A DNA stretch of 64,000 nucleotides from Lutimaribacter degradans (lineage in GTDB: Bacteria > Pseudomonadota > Alphaproteobacteria > Rhodobacterales > Rhodobacteraceae), in the NCBI RefSeq assembly GCF_023703375.1, contig NZ_JAMQGO010000001.1:310001-374000 (forward strand). Reading direction: 5' to 3'. The notes below the pieces were generated by a model. The model had not been told where the DNA came from and searched no databases. It worked only from the letters and a program-made list of their open reading frames with translations. This document shows, in pieces, positions 45,616-56,451 of this stretch (within the stretch, counting starts at the first letter, position 1; each line of letters starts with the position of its first letter). A program made the translations under genes and the position numbers.

Positions 45616-46223
45616 GCGACGATAAACCGCTTGTCACCGACGTGCAGGGCGACGGGCAGCAAACGGCCCGCACGAAATCTGCCCCCTCGGTCAAGTCGCC
45701 CTATGGTGCCTATAGTGCCGGGGGTGACAAGGATGTGGCGACACAGGCGCTGAACCGCGAATTGCAAGACAAGGGCTTTCTGCTGACCGCGTCGGAAGAC
45801 CTGGTCAACTGGGCGCGCACGGGCAGCCTGCACTGGATGACCTTTGGTCTGGCCTGTTGCGCGGTCGAGATGATGCATACCTCGATGCCGCGCTACGACG
45901 CGGAACGCTTTGGTATCGCGCCGCGCGCCAGCCCGCGCCAGTCGGACGTGATGATCGTGGCAGGCACCCTGACCAACAAGATGGCCCCCGCGCTGCGCAA
46001 GGTCTATGACCAGATGCCCGAGCCGCGTTACGTGGTGTCGATGGGCAGCTGCGCCAATGGCGGCGGCTATTACCATTACAGCTATTCGGTGGTACGCGGT
46101 TGCGACCGCATCGTGCCGGTAGACATTTACGTGCCTGGCTGCCCGCCGACGGCCGAGGCGCTGCTTTACGGCATCCTGCAACTGGCCCGCAAGATCCGCC
46201 GCACGGGGACGATCGTAAGATGA
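45606..46223 (+). CDS. nuoB: NADH-quinone oxidoreductase subunit B
   Basis: NuoB carries the terminal iron-sulfur cluster N2 that reduces ubiquinone. The ligands are the tandem Cys84-Cys85 (GLACCAVEM), Cys149 (GSCANGGG) and Cys179 (VPGCPPTAE). The 205-residue protein has a Ser/Gly-rich N-terminal extension of about 40 residues before the conserved core. It overlaps nuoA by 10 bases and nuoC by 4 bases. Confidence 0.96.
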   Translation: MGVSDDKPLVTDVQGDGQQTARTKSAPSVKSPYGAYSAGGDKDVATQALNRELQDKGFLLTASEDLVNWARTGSLHWMTFGLACCAVEMMHTSMPRYDAERFGIAPRASPRQSDVMIVAGTLTNKMAPALRKVYDQMPEPRYVVSMGSCANGGGYYHYSYSVVRGCDRIVPVDIYVPGCPPTAEALLYGILQLARKIRRTGTIVR

Positions 46224-46834
46224 ATGATGATGCGTTGACAGACCTGGCCACCCATATCGAAACCAAGCGGCCCGATTGCATTCTGGGCTGGGGCATCGCC
46301 AATGGCGAGCTGACGATGGAGGTGGCGCCGGCCAACATCGCGGGCCTGGTCGAGTTCCTGAAATCCGACCCGACCTGCAAGTTCTCGACCCTCGTGGATA
46401 TCACCGCTGTCGATTGGCCCGAACGGCCCCGGCGGTTCGAAATGGTCTATCACTTCCTGTCGATGTACCAGAACCACCGTGTGCGGTTGAAAATGGCCGT
46501 GCGCGAAGATGAAATGGTGGCCTCGATCACTGGAACGCATCCAAGCGCGGACTGGTTCGAGCGGGAAGTGTTCGACATGTTCGGCATCCTGTTCACGGGG
46601 CATCCCGACCTGCGCCGCATCCTGACCGATTACGGGTTCCGAGGGCATCCGCTGCGCAAGGATTTCCCGACCACTGGCTATACCGAGGTAAGGTATGACG
46701 ACACGCTCAAACGCGTCGTCTATGAACCCGTAAACCTGGTGCAAGAGTATCGTCAGTTCGATTTCATGAGCCCATGGGAGGGTGCGGAATACATCCTGCC
46801 GGGCGACGAAAAGGGCGAGGAGGCCAAGAAATGA
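46220..46834 (+). CDS. nuoC: NADH-quinone oxidoreductase subunit C
   Basis: NuoC (30-kDa type) is a peripheral-arm subunit that packs against NuoD. This 204-residue protein has the signature [24 protein letters not shown] and [41 protein letters not shown]. It is a separate protein and not the NuoCD fusion seen in E. coli. It overlaps nuoB by 4 bases, and its stop overlaps the following small gene as ATGA. Confidence 0.95.
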   Translation: MNDDALTDLATHIETKRPDCILGWGIANGELTMEVAPANIAGLVEFLKSDPTCKFSTLVDITAVDWPERPRRFEMVYHFLSMYQNHRVRLKMAVREDEMVASITGTHPSADWFEREVFDMFGILFTGHPDLRRILTDYGFRGHPLRKDFPTTGYTEVRYDDTLKRVVYEPVNLVQEYRQFDFMSPWEGAEYILPGDEKGEEAKK

Positions 46835-47034
46835 TGGGTGGATATGGCATGGGCGGTGGCGGCCTGCTGGGGCTTTTGATCATTGGTTTGCTGGTCATCG
46901 TGCCATTCTGGCGGCTTTTGCCCCGCTTCGGAATTCCGAACTGGGTGGCGATTTTCACGATTGTCCCGTTTGTCGCGCTGATCCTGCTGTGGGTCATGGC
47001 CTTCAAGGACAAGATCGACGGAGGCCGTGCATGA
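46831..47034 (+). CDS. Small membrane protein between nuoC and nuoD
   Basis: This 67-residue protein has a Gly/Met-rich start ([11 protein letters not shown]) and two hydrophobic helices (about residues 10-25 and 38-57). It overlaps nuoC as ATGA and nuoD as ATGA, so it is expressed with complex I. No domain was recognised. It might be an accessory or assembly protein in the membrane arm; that is inference from position only. Confidence 0.7.
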   Translation: MMGGYGMGGGGLLGLLIIGLLVIVPFWRLLPRFGIPNWVAIFTIVPFVALILLWVMAFKDKIDGGRA

Positions 47035-48254
47035 TGGACGGCTCCAAAGGTTTCGAAGACGCCCTGACGGGCGAGCAGAAGATCCGCAATTTCAACATAA
47101 ATTTCGGCCCCCAGCACCCGGCGGCGCACGGTGTGCTGCGTTTGGTGATGGAGTTGGACGGCGAGATCGTTGAACGCTGCGATCCGCATATCGGCCTGCT
47201 GCATCGCGGCACCGAGAAGCTGATGGAAAGCCGGACATATCTTCAGAACCTGCCTTATTTCGACCGGCTTGATTACGTCGGCACGATGAACCAGGAACAT
47301 GCCTGGGTTTTGGCCATCGAGAAGCTGACCGACACCGCGGTGCCGCGCCGTGCCTCGCTGATCCGTGTTCTGTACTGCGAAATCGGGCGAATCCTGAACC
47401 ACCTGCTGAACGTGACCACGCAGGCGCTGGACGTGGGCGCGCTGACCCCGCCGCTTTGGGGGTTCGAAGAACGCGAAAAGCTGATGATCTTTTACGAGCG
47501 GGCCTGCGGCGCGCGTCTGCACGCAGCCTATTTCCGCCCCGGTGGCGTGCACCAGGATCTGCCCCCCGAACTGATCGACGATATCGACGCCTGGGCCGAG
47601 GTTTTCCCCAAGGTTCTGGACGATATCGAGGGGCTTTTGACCGAGAACCGCATCTTCAAGCAGCGTAACGTCGATATCGGCGTCGTGACCGAGGAAGATA
47701 TCCAGAACTACGCCTTCTCCGGCGTGATGGTGCGCGGCTCGGGGCTGGCTTGGGATCTGCGTCGGGCGCAGCCTTACGAATGCTACGACGAGTTCGATTT
47801 CCAGATTCCGGTCGGCACCAATGGCGATTGTTACGACCGTTACCTGTGCCGGGTGGCCGAGATGCGCGAAAGCGCCAAGATCATCCGCCAGGCATGTGAC
47901 AAGCTGCGCATGCCCGAGAACCAGGGGGAGATCCTGTCGCGCGGCAAGATCACCCCGCCAAAACGGGGCGAGATGAAGACCTCGATGGAGGCGCTTATCC
48001 ATCATTTCAAGCTTTATACCGAGGGGTTCCACGTGCCCGAGGGCGAAGTTTACGCCTGCGTCGAGGCGCCCAAGGGCGAATTCGGTGTCTACCTGGTGGC
48101 CGATGGCAGCAACCGGCCCTACCGCGCCAAGATCCGCGCGCCGGGCTATCCGCATCTGCAGGCAATGGACCATGTGTGCCGCGGGCACCAACTGGCCGAT
48201 GCCAGCGCCATTCTCGGATCGCTCGATGTCGTGTTTGGGGAGATTGACCGGTGA
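47031..48254 (+). CDS. nuoD: NADH-quinone oxidoreductase subunit D
   Basis: NuoD (49-kDa type) forms the quinone site with NuoB. This 407-residue protein has [25 protein letters not shown], the loop with quinone-contacting His, [13 protein letters not shown] and [11 protein letters not shown]. The C-terminus ends [11 protein letters not shown], as in other NuoD proteins. Two ATG codons are adjacent at 47031 and 47034; the first is given. It overlaps the preceding small gene by 4 bases. Confidence 0.97.
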   Translation: MMDGSKGFEDALTGEQKIRNFNINFGPQHPAAHGVLRLVMELDGEIVERCDPHIGLLHRGTEKLMESRTYLQNLPYFDRLDYVGTMNQEHAWVLAIEKLTDTAVPRRASLIRVLYCEIGRILNHLLNVTTQALDVGALTPPLWGFEEREKLMIFYERACGARLHAAYFRPGGVHQDLPPELIDDIDAWAEVFPKVLDDIEGLLTENRIFKQRNVDIGVVTEEDIQNYAFSGVMVRGSGLAWDLRRAQPYECYDEFDFQIPVGTNGDCYDRYLCRVAEMRESAKIIRQACDKLRMPENQGEILSRGKITPPKRGEMKTSMEALIHHFKLYTEGFHVPEGEVYACVEAPKGEFGVYLVADGSNRPYRAKIRAPGYPHLQAMDHVCRGHQLADASAILGSLDVVFGEIDR

Positions 48255-48565
48255 TGATCTTTACCAGCGTGAAACCGAGCATCCCTGCGCCCCGCGTATT
48301 TGCCGGCCTTGCCGTGGCAGGGCTGCTTGCCGCCTGCGCGATACCGCCACAGGGTGTCAGCACCCAGAACATCGCCGATTTCGATGCCGCTGTCGCCTCG
48401 ATCGAATGCCGTTTGGTGACCGAGGCCGATTACCTTGCCGTCGAATTGCAGACCGGCCTGCCGCGCGAGAAAGTGCTGGAACTTGCCAAATACAAACTTG
48501 CCGCTGACCAGGCCCAGAGCCTTGAAAGCGGCGGGATCGCCCTGACGACCGGAGCTTGTGCCTGA
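48254..48565 (+). CDS. Small lipoprotein between nuoD and nuoE
   Basis: This 103-residue protein has an N-terminal signal segment ending in a lipobox, LLAAC with Cys28, so it is probably a lipoprotein. The mature part is short, with [32 protein letters not shown] as a likely helical region, and is not recognised. It shares one base with the nuoD stop and one with the nuoE start (TGATG), so it is coupled in the operon. Function is unknown. Confidence 0.7.
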   Translation: MIFTSVKPSIPAPRVFAGLAVAGLLAACAIPPQGVSTQNIADFDAAVASIECRLVTEADYLAVELQTGLPREKVLELAKYKLAADQAQSLESGGIALTTGACA

Positions 48566-49743
48566 TGTTGCGCCGCCTTTACCACGAACAGCCCGACAGC
48601 TTTGCCTTTACGCCCGAGAACCTTGCCTGGGCCGAGGCGCAGATCACCAAATACCCCGAAGGTCGCCAGGCCAGCGCCATCATTCCGCTTTTGTGGCGCG
48701 CGCAGGAACAAGAGGGCTGGCTTAGCCGTAAGGCGATCGAGACGGTGGCGGACATGCTGGGCCTGGCGCATATTCGTGCGCTCGAGGTTGCGACTTTCTA
48801 TTTCATGTTCCAATTGCAGCCGGTTGGTGCGGTCGCGCATATCCAGGTATGCGGCACCACGTCCTGCATGATCTGCGGCGCCGAAGACCTGATTGCCGTG
48901 TGCCGCGAAAAGATCGCGCCCAATGCGCATGAACTGTCCGAAGACGGCAAGCTGAGCTGGGAAGAGGTGGAATGCCTGGGCGCTTGCGCCAACGCGCCCA
49001 TGGCCCAGATCGGCAAGGATTATTACGAGGACCTGACCGCCGAACGCTTTGGCGAGATCATCGACGCCTTTAGCGCGGGCGAGGTGCCCACGCCCGGGCC
49101 GCAGAATGGTCGCTACGCGTCTGAACCCGCGTCTGGGCTGACCAGCCTGAAAGATCATGAAAGCGGACGGATGCCGCAAAATGCGAGCGTTGCGCTGGCG
49201 GCGGAACTGGGCGACACCGTCAAGCGTATCGACGGAACCGAGGTGCCGATCCTGACTCCTTGGCTGTCGGGCAAGACGAGCCGCGCGCCTGCCGGGGGCA
49301 AAACGGGTATCGGCGCGGACAAGGCCGACCGTTCGAACGGTCACACCGCCGACGAAACCGGCATCCAGAAGCAGCAGGCCCCGGCCAAGACCGCAGCCAA
49401 ACCCGCCGCCAAGGCCAAGGCCGCGCCCACGCCGGTGCCGGCCGACGAAGATACCGGCGCCAAGCCTGAAACGCTGTCGGCCCCGCGTGGCGGTGCGGCC
49501 GATAACCTGAAAGAAATCAAGGGCGTCGGCCCCAAGCTTGAAAAAATGCTGAATGAGATGGGCTTTTACCATTTCGACCAGATCGCCGGCTGGACCGCGG
49601 ACGAGGTTGCATGGGTCGATGCGAACCTGACGGGTTTCAAGGGGCGGGTCAGCCGTGACGACTGGGTGGCGCAGGCCAAGATCCTGGCCGCAGGTGGGGA
49701 TACCGAGTTTTCCAAGCGCGTCGACAAGGGCGACGTGTACTGA
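48565..49743 (+). CDS. nuoE: NADH-quinone oxidoreductase subunit E with helix-hairpin-helix-like C-terminal domain
   Basis: NuoE (24-kDa type) carries the 2Fe-2S cluster N1a. Its ligands are Cys96 and Cys101 (CGTTSC) and Cys137 and Cys141 (CLGACA), all within residues 1-175. The protein is 392 residues, much longer than the usual about 170. Residues about 175-310 are a polar Ala/Lys/Pro-rich linker. Residues about 314-375 ([19 protein letters not shown], then FDQIAGW) form a compact helix-hairpin-helix-like domain. This domain type is also seen as an extension on other alphaproteobacterial proteins. Its role in complex I is unknown. Confidence 0.93.
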   Translation: MLRRLYHEQPDSFAFTPENLAWAEAQITKYPEGRQASAIIPLLWRAQEQEGWLSRKAIETVADMLGLAHIRALEVATFYFMFQLQPVGAVAHIQVCGTTSCMICGAEDLIAVCREKIAPNAHELSEDGKLSWEEVECLGACANAPMAQIGKDYYEDLTAERFGEIIDAFSAGEVPTPGPQNGRYASEPASGLTSLKDHESGRMPQNASVALAAELGDTVKRIDGTEVPILTPWLSGKTSRAPAGGKTGIGADKADRSNGHTADETGIQKQQAPAKTAAKPAAKAKAAPTPVPADEDTGAKPETLSAPRGGAADNLKEIKGVGPKLEKMLNEMGFYHFDQIAGWTADEVAWVDANLTGFKGRVSRDDWVAQAKILAAGGDTEFSKRVDKGDVY

Positions 49744-49755
49744 CGAAGGTGGGCA

Positions 49756-49977
49756 ATGGCGGATACGGAACGACAACAGGCACGCAAGGGGCGGCGTACG
49801 GCCATCCTGATCGCGGGCACCGGGATGTTCTGGATTCTTGCCACGCTCATCGGGGCGGAAATGGGGTGGAGCATGCGCACCCGCGCATTGTTCGACCTGA
49901 TCGCTTTGGCCGGGTTCGTTCTGGCCATCGTGATGATCTATCAAATCTGGCGCGCGCGCCAAAACGATCAGAGGTAA
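49756..49977 (+). CDS. Small membrane protein between nuoE and nuoF, DUF5337-like
   Basis: This 73-residue protein has a basic N-terminus ([10 protein letters not shown]) and two hydrophobic helices (about residues 15-35 and 44-64). It resembles the DUF5337 family known from Rhodobacterales nuo operons. It lies 12 bases after nuoE and 4 bases before nuoF. It may be a complex I accessory protein in this group; its function is not established. Confidence 0.72.
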   Translation: MADTERQQARKGRRTAILIAGTGMFWILATLIGAEMGWSMRTRALFDLIALAGFVLAIVMIYQIWRARQNDQR

Positions 49978-49981
49978 GCGG

Positions 49982-51280
49982 ATGCTGAAAGACGAAGACA
50001 GGATCTTTACCAATATCTACGGTATGCATGACCGCACGCTGAAAGGCGCGCAGTCCCGTGGGCATTGGGACGGCACCGCCGGTCTGATCCAGAAGGGCCG
50101 CGACTGGATCATCGACGAGATGAAGGCATCGGGCCTGCGCGGGCGTGGCGGTGCCGGCTTTCCCACCGGGTTGAAATGGTCTTTCATGCCCAAGGAAAGC
50201 GACGGGCGCCCGGCCTACCTGGTGGTCAATGCCGACGAATCCGAGCCCGGCACCTGCAAGGACCGTGAAATCATGCGCCACGATCCGCACACGCTGATCG
50301 AAGGGTGCCTGGTCGCCAGTTTCGCGATGAACGCGCATGCCTGTTATATCTATATTCGCGGTGAATACATTCGCGAGCGCGAGGCCCTGCAAGCCGCGAT
50401 CGACGAGGCATACGAGGCCGGGCTGCTGGGCAAAAACGCCGCCGGCAGCGGTTGGGATTTCGACCTTTACCTCCATCACGGCGCGGGCGCCTATATCTGT
50501 GGCGAGGAAACCGCGCTGCTGGAAAGCCTCGAAGGCAAGAAGGGGATGCCCCGGATGAAGCCGCCGTTCCCGGCGGGGGCGGGCCTTTATGGCTGCCCGA
50601 CGACGGTGAACAACGTTGAATCCATCGCCGTTGTGCCCACGATCCTGCGGCGCGGCGCGTCCTGGTTTGCCGGGTTTGGCCGCCAGAACAACGCGGGCAC
50701 CAAGCTGTTCGCGGTCTCGGGCCATGTAAACAACCCGTGCGTCGTGGAAGAGGCGATGTCGATCACCTTTGAGGAGTTGATCGAAAAGCATTGCGGCGGC
50801 ATCCGCGGCGGATGGGATAACCTGAAGGCCGTTATCCCGGGTGGGTCGTCTGTGCCATGCGTGCGCGGCGAAAGCATGCGCGACGCCATCATGGATTTCG
50901 ATTACCTGCGCGGCGAGTTGGGCAGCGGTCTTGGCACGGCGGCGGTGATCGTGATGGACAAGCAGACCGATATCATCAAGGCGATCTGGCGGCTGGCCAA
51001 GTTCTACAAACACGAAAGCTGTGGCCAGTGCACGCCCTGCCGCGAAGGCACTGGCTGGATGATGCGGGTGATGGAGCGCCTGGTGCGGGGCGAGGCCGAG
51101 GTCGAGGAAATCGACATGCTGTTCGACGTGACCAAGCAGGTCGAGGGCCACACGATCTGTGCGCTTGGCGATGCGGCGGCCTGGCCGATCCAAGGCCTGA
51201 TCCGCAATTTCCGCGACGAGATCGAGGACCGGATCAAGGCACAGAAATCGGGCCGTAGCGGCGCCATGGCAGCGGAGTGA
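49982..51280 (+). CDS. nuoF: NADH-quinone oxidoreductase subunit F
   Basis: NuoF (51-kDa type) binds NADH and FMN and carries cluster N3. This 432-residue protein has [19 protein letters not shown] (NADH/FMN loop near residue 51), [32 protein letters not shown] and the 4Fe-4S text [13 protein letters not shown] near residue 345. A further conserved Cys follows in [15 protein letters not shown]. It follows the DUF5337-like gene by 4 bases. Confidence 0.97.
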   Translation: MLKDEDRIFTNIYGMHDRTLKGAQSRGHWDGTAGLIQKGRDWIIDEMKASGLRGRGGAGFPTGLKWSFMPKESDGRPAYLVVNADESEPGTCKDREIMRHDPHTLIEGCLVASFAMNAHACYIYIRGEYIREREALQAAIDEAYEAGLLGKNAAGSGWDFDLYLHHGAGAYICGEETALLESLEGKKGMPRMKPPFPAGAGLYGCPTTVNNVESIAVVPTILRRGASWFAGFGRQNNAGTKLFAVSGHVNNPCVVEEAMSITFEELIEKHCGGIRGGWDNLKAVIPGGSSVPCVRGESMRDAIMDFDYLRGELGSGLGTAAVIVMDKQTDIIKAIWRLAKFYKHESCGQCTPCREGTGWMMRVMERLVRGEAEVEEIDMLFDVTKQVEGHTICALGDAAAWPIQGLIRNFRDEIEDRIKAQKSGRSGAMAAE

Positions 51281-51285
51281 CATCC

Positions 51286-51627
51286 ATGATCGGGGCATAT
51301 CCACGCAAGCTTGGTTTTGCATTTTGCGCTGCACTGTTCGTGGCGGGATGCGGAGATGAAACCACACAGACCTTTGATGGCATGACATTCCGCGCCTCGC
51401 TGGATGCCGACCGCGAGGCCCCGCATGATTTCGTGGTCGAAGTGCGCGATGCCGGGAAATCGCTGGCAGGCGCGCGCGAGGCAGGCCGCTACGAGGCAGT
51501 GCGTTACTGTATCGAAACTTTCGGAAACTCGCGCATGACGTGGCTACAGGGGCCGGATGCCGATGATGCCGATCTGCGCATCGAGAATGGCAACCTGATC
51601 ATGCAAGGGCAATGCGCCGGATGGTGA
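51286..51627 (+). CDS. Putative lipoprotein between nuoF and nuoG (1)
   Basis: This 113-residue protein has a lipoprotein signal peptide with lipobox VAGC (Cys22). The mature domain contains TFDGMTFRASLDADREAPHD and two cysteines (in RYCIETFG and QGQCAGW). The ATG at 51286 has GGAG about 8 bases upstream; a GTG at 51277 is the alternative. It overlaps the next gene by 16 bases. The protein is not recognised and is expected at the membrane surface in the periplasm. Confidence 0.7.
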   Translation: MIGAYPRKLGFAFCAALFVAGCGDETTQTFDGMTFRASLDADREAPHDFVVEVRDAGKSLAGAREAGRYEAVRYCIETFGNSRMTWLQGPDADDADLRIENGNLIMQGQCAGW

Positions 51628-52100
51628 CCCGCTTGTCATATCAGTGGCCTGCGGGCCGGGCGCGCGCTGGTTTGGCGTGGGCACGCTTGCGGTATGGTCT
51701 GCGCCTGACGCTGGCGGCGGCTGCGTTGACGGCCGGTCTTGCCAACGCGGCGCTGGCTTTGCAGCCGCTGCGCGATGTGCCCGAGATTGACGACAACATG
51801 CTGTGGGTGGCACTGGCCATCGAAATCAGCGACCGCTGCGACAGCATCGCGCCGCGCAGGCTCAAGGGGCTGTCTTTCCTGTGGGAACTTAAGGAACGCG
51901 CCAGCGACCTGGGCTATTCCGATGATGTGATCCGCGCCTATGTCGACAGCGAAGCCGAGAAAGACCGCATCCGCGAGCGCGGCGAAGAGTACATGCGCGT
52001 CCGCGGGCTGGACCCGACGAATGATGACGACCTGTGCGAACTGGGGCGTGACGAAATTCAGAAGGGTAGCCAGATCGGCGCCTTCCTAAGAGCGAAGTGA
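51612..52100 (+). CDS. Exported DUF5333-like protein between nuoF and nuoG (2)
   Basis: This protein of up to 162 residues resembles the DUF5333 family. The segment TLAAAALTAGLANAALA at about residues 33-50 looks like a Sec signal, so the true start may be a TTG at 51687, which would give a normal short signal peptide. The mature part is acidic with two cysteines that could pair (DRCDSIAP, DLCELGRDE). It overlaps the preceding lipoprotein gene and ends 6 bases before nuoG. Function is unknown. Confidence 0.7.
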   Translation: MRRMVTRLSYQWPAGRARAGLAWARLRYGLRLTLAAAALTAGLANAALALQPLRDVPEIDDNMLWVALAIEISDRCDSIAPRRLKGLSFLWELKERASDLGYSDDVIRAYVDSEAEKDRIRERGEEYMRVRGLDPTNDDDLCELGRDEIQKGSQIGAFLRAK

Positions 52101-52106
52101 GGACCA

Positions 52107-54089
52107 ATGACGGATCTCCGCAAGATTATCATCGACGATAACGAGATCGAGGTGGAAGGGGCGATGACCCTTATCCAGGCCTGTGAGCAGGCCGGTATCG
52201 AGGTGCCGCGCTTTTGCTATCACGAGCGTCTTTCGATCGCGGGCAACTGCCGCATGTGCCTGGTCGAGGTGGTCGGCGGCCCGCCCAAGCCCGCAGCCAG
52301 TTGCGCGATGCAGGTGCGCGACCTGCGCCCGGGCCCCGAAGGCCAGCCGCCGGTGGTCAAGACGAACTCGCCCATGGTCAAGAAGGCCCGCGAGGGCGTG
52401 ATGGAATTCCTGCTGATCAACCACCCGCTCGATTGCCCGATCTGCGACCAGGGTGGTGAATGTGACCTGCAAGACCAGGCAATGGCCTATGGCGTGGATT
52501 TCAGCCGCTACCGCGAACCCAAGCGCGCGGTGGAAGACCTGGACCTGGGGCCGCTGGTCGAAACCCACATGACGCGTTGCATTTCCTGCACGCGCTGCGT
52601 GCGCTTTACCACCGAGGTGGCGGGCATCAGCCAAATGGGCCAGACCGGCCGGGGCGAGGATGCCGAGATTACCGCCTACCTGGGCGAGACGCTCGACAGC
52701 AACTTGCAAGGCAATATCATCGACTTGTGCCCGGTGGGGGCCCTGGTGTCGAAACCCTATGCCTTTACCGCCCGCCCGTGGGAACTGACCAAGACCGAAA
52801 CCATCGACGTGATGGATGCGCTTGGTTCCAGCATCCGGGTGGACACGAAGGGGCGCGAGGTCATGCGCATCCTGCCGCGCAACCATGACGGCGTGAACGA
52901 GGAATGGATTTCCGACAAGACGCGTTTTGTCTGGGATGGGCTGCGTCGACAGCGTCTGGACCGCCCCTACGTGCGCGAAAACGGCAAGCTGCGCCCGGCC
53001 AATTGGGGCGAAGCCCTGGCCAAGGCGGGCGAGGCGATCAAGGGCGCGACCAAGCTGGCCGGGCTTGTGGGTGATCTTGCCCCGGTCGAGGCTGCGTATG
53101 CGCTGAAACAGTTGATCGAGGGGCAGGGCGGTGTCGTGGAATGCCGCACCGATGGCGCGAAACTGCCCGCTGGGAACCGGTCGGCCTATGTCGGCAACGT
53201 CGCGGTCGAAGATATCGAGGACGCCCGGCAGATCATCCTGGTCGGCACCAACCCGCGTGAAGAAGCGCCTGTGCTGAACGCGCGTATCCGCAAGGCCTGG
53301 CTTAAAGGGGCCGAGGTGGTCGTGGTCGGGCCGGCGGTTGACCTGACTTATGATGTCACGCATGCGGGCACCGATCGCAAGGCTCTGACCGGGCTGAAGC
53401 CACAAGACGATGCCATCGTGATCGTCGGACAAGGTGCGCTGAACGAAGCGGATGGTGCTGCCGTTCTGGCCGCGGCTCAGGCCCTGACCGGCCGGATGCT
53501 GGTGCTGCACACCGCCGCATCCCGCGTGGGTGCGATGGATGCGGGCGCCACCGCCGAACGTTGCATGGAAGCCGTGCAAGAGGCCGACGTGATCTTCAAC
53601 CTTGGCGCCGATGAGGTCGAGATCGGCGCAGGGGCCTTTGTCATCTACCAGGGCAGCCATGGCGACCGGGGCGCGCATCGCGCCGACGTTATCCTGCCCG
53701 GTGCCGCCTATACCGAGGAGCAGGGCCTGTTCGTGAATACCGAGGGCCGCCCGCAACTGGCGCTGCGCGCCGGTTTCGCGCCGGGCGAAGCCAAGGAAAA
53801 CTGGGCCATCCTGCGCGCGCTGTCCGGCGAGATCGACGCGACACAGCCTTGGGACAGTCTTGCCCAGTTGCGACAGGCGTTGGTGGTCGAAGTGCCGCAC
53901 CTGGCCCAGATCGACACGGTGCCCGAAAACGACTGGCAACTGCTGCCGAAGGGCAGCCTGGGTGCTGCGGATTTCCGCTACGTGATAAAGGATTTCTACC
54001 TGACCAACCCGATCGCGCGGGCAAGCGAGCTGATGGCCGAGCTGAGCCGCAATGCGCAGGCGCGCGCAATGGAGATGGCGGCCGAGTGA
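52107..54089 (+). CDS. nuoG: NADH-quinone oxidoreductase subunit G
   Basis: NuoG (75-kDa type) carries the chain of clusters between NuoF and NuoI. This 660-residue protein has the 2Fe-2S text [20 protein letters not shown], the His-coordinated 4Fe-4S region [18 protein letters not shown], and [17 protein letters not shown] for the next cluster. A molybdopterin-oxidoreductase-like domain follows without a visible cofactor site. The length is that of mitochondrial-type NuoG, much shorter than the E. coli form. Confidence 0.97.
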   Translation: MTDLRKIIIDDNEIEVEGAMTLIQACEQAGIEVPRFCYHERLSIAGNCRMCLVEVVGGPPKPAASCAMQVRDLRPGPEGQPPVVKTNSPMVKKAREGVMEFLLINHPLDCPICDQGGECDLQDQAMAYGVDFSRYREPKRAVEDLDLGPLVETHMTRCISCTRCVRFTTEVAGISQMGQTGRGEDAEITAYLGETLDSNLQGNIIDLCPVGALVSKPYAFTARPWELTKTETIDVMDALGSSIRVDTKGREVMRILPRNHDGVNEEWISDKTRFVWDGLRRQRLDRPYVRENGKLRPANWGEALAKAGEAIKGATKLAGLVGDLAPVEAAYALKQLIEGQGGVVECRTDGAKLPAGNRSAYVGNVAVEDIEDARQIILVGTNPREEAPVLNARIRKAWLKGAEVVVVGPAVDLTYDVTHAGTDRKALTGLKPQDDAIVIVGQGALNEADGAAVLAAAQALTGRMLVLHTAASRVGAMDAGATAERCMEAVQEADVIFNLGADEVEIGAGAFVIYQGSHGDRGAHRADVILPGAAYTEEQGLFVNTEGRPQLALRAGFAPGEAKENWAILRALSGEIDATQPWDSLAQLRQALVVEVPHLAQIDTVPENDWQLLPKGSLGAADFRYVIKDFYLTNPIARASELMAELSRNAQARAMEMAAE

Positions 54090-54499
54090 TGCGCGCGGCG
54101 GTTGTCATATCGCCGCTTGCCGGCGCGGTGCTGGCCGGTTGCATGACCTCGCAAGAGGCCATGACTGAAACGCGTCTGGCCGCGCCCGAAGGGGCGGTGT
54201 ATGAGGGCGTGCAAACCCGGCTGCTGGATGGCGAACTGGTGAATTTCATCGTCACCATGCGCGGCGCGCGCGGGCCCGACGATGTGACGGCCTATGCCGA
54301 ATGTGCCGCCGCGCAATACGCCGTTATCCGCGGCTTTGGTTTTGCGCGGCAGTTGCGCACGACGGTGGATGAGAATAACGGGCGCTGGACGGGCGATGCG
54401 GTCTATACGATCTCGCCCGCGCTGCCCCGGGGCACGCGCACCATCGATGCCGAGGTGGTGACGGCAGCCTGCAATGAAAACGGAATACCGACGGTGTAG
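54089..54499 (+). CDS. Putative lipoprotein between nuoG and nuoH
   Basis: This 136-residue protein has a lipobox LAGC with Cys18 near the N-terminus. The mature domain (VYEGVQTRLLDGELVNFIVTMRG and later AYAECAAAQYAVIRGFGFARQLRT) shows regular strand and helix text but no recognised family. It shares one base with the nuoG stop (TGATG) and lies 9 bases before nuoH. It is the third lipoprotein gene inside the nuo operon. Confidence 0.7.
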   Translation: MRAAVVISPLAGAVLAGCMTSQEAMTETRLAAPEGAVYEGVQTRLLDGELVNFIVTMRGARGPDDVTAYAECAAAQYAVIRGFGFARQLRTTVDENNGRWTGDAVYTISPALPRGTRTIDAEVVTAACNENGIPTV

Positions 54500-54508
54500 A
54501 GGGCAACA

Positions 54509-55540
54509 ATGGTCGAATTCTTTACCAACACCTATCTGGGCATGTTTCTCGTCATCGTCGCGCAGATTCTGGCCTTGCTCGTGCCGCTTCTGGTGGCGCT
54601 GGCCTTCCTTATGTATGCCGACCGCAAGATCTGGGCGGCCGTCATGATGCGCCGTGGCCCCAACGTGGTGGGCGCATTTGGCCTGCTGCAGAGTTTTGCC
54701 GACTTCATCAAGTACATGGTGAAAGAGGTGGTGTTCCCCGCCGGGGCCGACCGCGCTGTTTTCCTGCTGGCACCGATGATTTCGCTGGTGATGGCGCTTG
54801 TCGCCTGGGCGGTGATCCCGTTCAACGACGGTTGGGTGATCTCGGATATCAACGTGGCCATCCTTTATGTCTTCGCGGTATCCTCGCTTGAGGTTTACGG
54901 CGTGATCATGGGGGGCTGGGCGTCGAACTCGAAATACCCGTTCCTTGGGTCGTTGCGTTCGGCTGCTCAGATGATCTCCTACGAGGTGTCGATCGGCCTG
55001 ATCATCATCGGGGTGATCATCTCGACCGGGTCGATGAATTTCGGGTCGATCGTGCAGGCGCAGGATGGCAATTACGGGCTGTTCAGCTGGTACTGGCTGC
55101 CGCATTTCCCGATGCTGTTCCTGTTCTTCATCTCGGCACTGGCGGAAACCAATCGCCCACCCTTCGACCTGCCCGAGGCGGAATCGGAACTGGTGGCTGG
55201 CTACCAGGTCGAATACAGCTCGACCCCGTTCCTGCTGTTCATGATCGGTGAGCTGGTGGCCGTGGTGCTTATGTGCGCACTGGTCAGCCTGATGTTCTTT
55301 GGCGGTTGGTTGTCGCCCATCCCGGGGCTGCCCGATGGCATCCTGTGGATGGTCCTGAAGATGCTGTTCGTCTTCTTCATGTTCTCGATGGTGAAGGCGA
55401 TCACGCCCCGCTACCGCTATGACCAGCTGATGCGTCTGGGTTGGAAAGTGTTCCTGCCAATGTCGCTGTTCTGGGTGGTTTTCGTGGCATTTGCCGCAAA
55501 ATTCGAATGGTTCTGGGGCGCGTTCGCGCGCTGGGGCTGA
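54509..55540 (+). CDS. nuoH: NADH-quinone oxidoreductase subunit H
   Basis: NuoH is the membrane subunit that joins the peripheral arm and holds the quinone tunnel. This 343-residue protein has about eight helices. The conserved loop is [23 protein letters not shown], and [21 protein letters not shown] marks the quinone tunnel with conserved acidic residues. The text [12 protein letters not shown] is also standard. Confidence 0.97.
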   Translation: MVEFFTNTYLGMFLVIVAQILALLVPLLVALAFLMYADRKIWAAVMMRRGPNVVGAFGLLQSFADFIKYMVKEVVFPAGADRAVFLLAPMISLVMALVAWAVIPFNDGWVISDINVAILYVFAVSSLEVYGVIMGGWASNSKYPFLGSLRSAAQMISYEVSIGLIIIGVIISTGSMNFGSIVQAQDGNYGLFSWYWLPHFPMLFLFFISALAETNRPPFDLPEAESELVAGYQVEYSSTPFLLFMIGELVAVVLMCALVSLMFFGGWLSPIPGLPDGILWMVLKMLFVFFMFSMVKAITPRYRYDQLMRLGWKVFLPMSLFWVVFVAFAAKFEWFWGAFARWG

Positions 55541-55552
55541 GGGAGCTGATGC

Positions 55553-56047
55553 ATGACGCAGATTGATTACAAACGCGCCGCAGGTTATTTCCTGTTGTCG
55601 GACTTCTTCCAGGGGTTCAAGCTGGGCTTTCGGTATTTCTTTGCACCGAAGGTGACCATCAATTACCCGCACGAGAAAGGCCCGCTTTCCCCGCGGTTCC
55701 GCGGTGAGCACGCCCTGCGCCGGTATCCCAATGGCGAAGAGCGCTGCATCGCGTGCAAACTGTGCGAGGCGATCTGCCCCGCGCAGGCGATCACCATCGA
55801 CGCCGAACCGCGCGAGGACGGCAGCCGCCGCACCACGCGCTATGACATCGACATGACGAAATGCATCTATTGCGGCTTCTGCCAGGAGGCATGCCCCGTC
55901 GATGCCATCGTCGAGGGGCCGAATTTCGAGTTTGCCACCGAAACCCGCGAAGAGCTGTTTTACGACAAGGCCAAGCTGTTGGATAACGGCGACCGTTGGG
56001 AAGCCGAGATCGCCCGCAACCTTGAAATGGACGCGCCATACAGATGA
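55553..56047 (+). CDS. nuoI: NADH-quinone oxidoreductase subunit I
   Basis: NuoI carries clusters N6a and N6b between NuoG and NuoB. The ligands are two ferredoxin sets: Cys65, Cys68, Cys71 with Cys75 ([12 protein letters not shown]), and Cys104, Cys107, Cys110 with Cys114 ([12 protein letters not shown]). The 164-residue length is typical. Its stop overlaps the next gene as ATGA. Confidence 0.97.
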   Translation: MTQIDYKRAAGYFLLSDFFQGFKLGFRYFFAPKVTINYPHEKGPLSPRFRGEHALRRYPNGEERCIACKLCEAICPAQAITIDAEPREDGSRRTTRYDIDMTKCIYCGFCQEACPVDAIVEGPNFEFATETREELFYDKAKLLDNGDRWEAEIARNLEMDAPYR

Positions 56048-56451
56048 GCGATGCGAAAACCCCTTTCGAGCTGATGATGCAGCAAGCGCAGGACATGGCG
56101 AAAGCCATGAATCCCGCCTTGGCATCGTTCGACCCGCAGGGGTTCGAAAAGATGTGGCCGACCATGCCAAGGGACATGATGGAAATGACCTTTGGCAGGG
56201 GGATCAGCAAGGACGGGCTGGATGCAAAGACCCGGCTGCTGTTGACGCTGGCGGGGCTGACGATGCAGGGCGCGCAAGCTGATGCGCAGATCCGCATGAC
56301 GGTGCGCCACGCCCGCGAGGCCGGGGCAACCAAGGATGAAATCGCCGAGACCATCGCCCAGATGTCGATGTTCGCCGGCATACCCGCCATGACCCGTGCG
56401 ATGGAATTTGCGCGCGAGGTGATGGACGAAGAAAAGGACGACGAGACATGA
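56044..56451 (+). CDS. Carboxymuconolactone decarboxylase-like protein inside nuo
   Basis: This 135-residue protein has the CMD/AhpD-like helical core, [58 protein letters not shown] text at about residues 58-110 (broken here across its motifs). There is no cysteine anywhere in the protein, so it lacks the CxxC peroxidase site of AhpD. It overlaps nuoI and nuoJ by 4 bases each, so it is tightly coupled to both. It could be a stress-related or assembly factor; the function is unknown. Confidence 0.78.
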   Translation: MSDAKTPFELMMQQAQDMAKAMNPALASFDPQGFEKMWPTMPRDMMEMTFGRGISKDGLDAKTRLLLTLAGLTMQGAQADAQIRMTVRHAREAGATKDEIAETIAQMSMFAGIPAMTRAMEFAREVMDEEKDDET

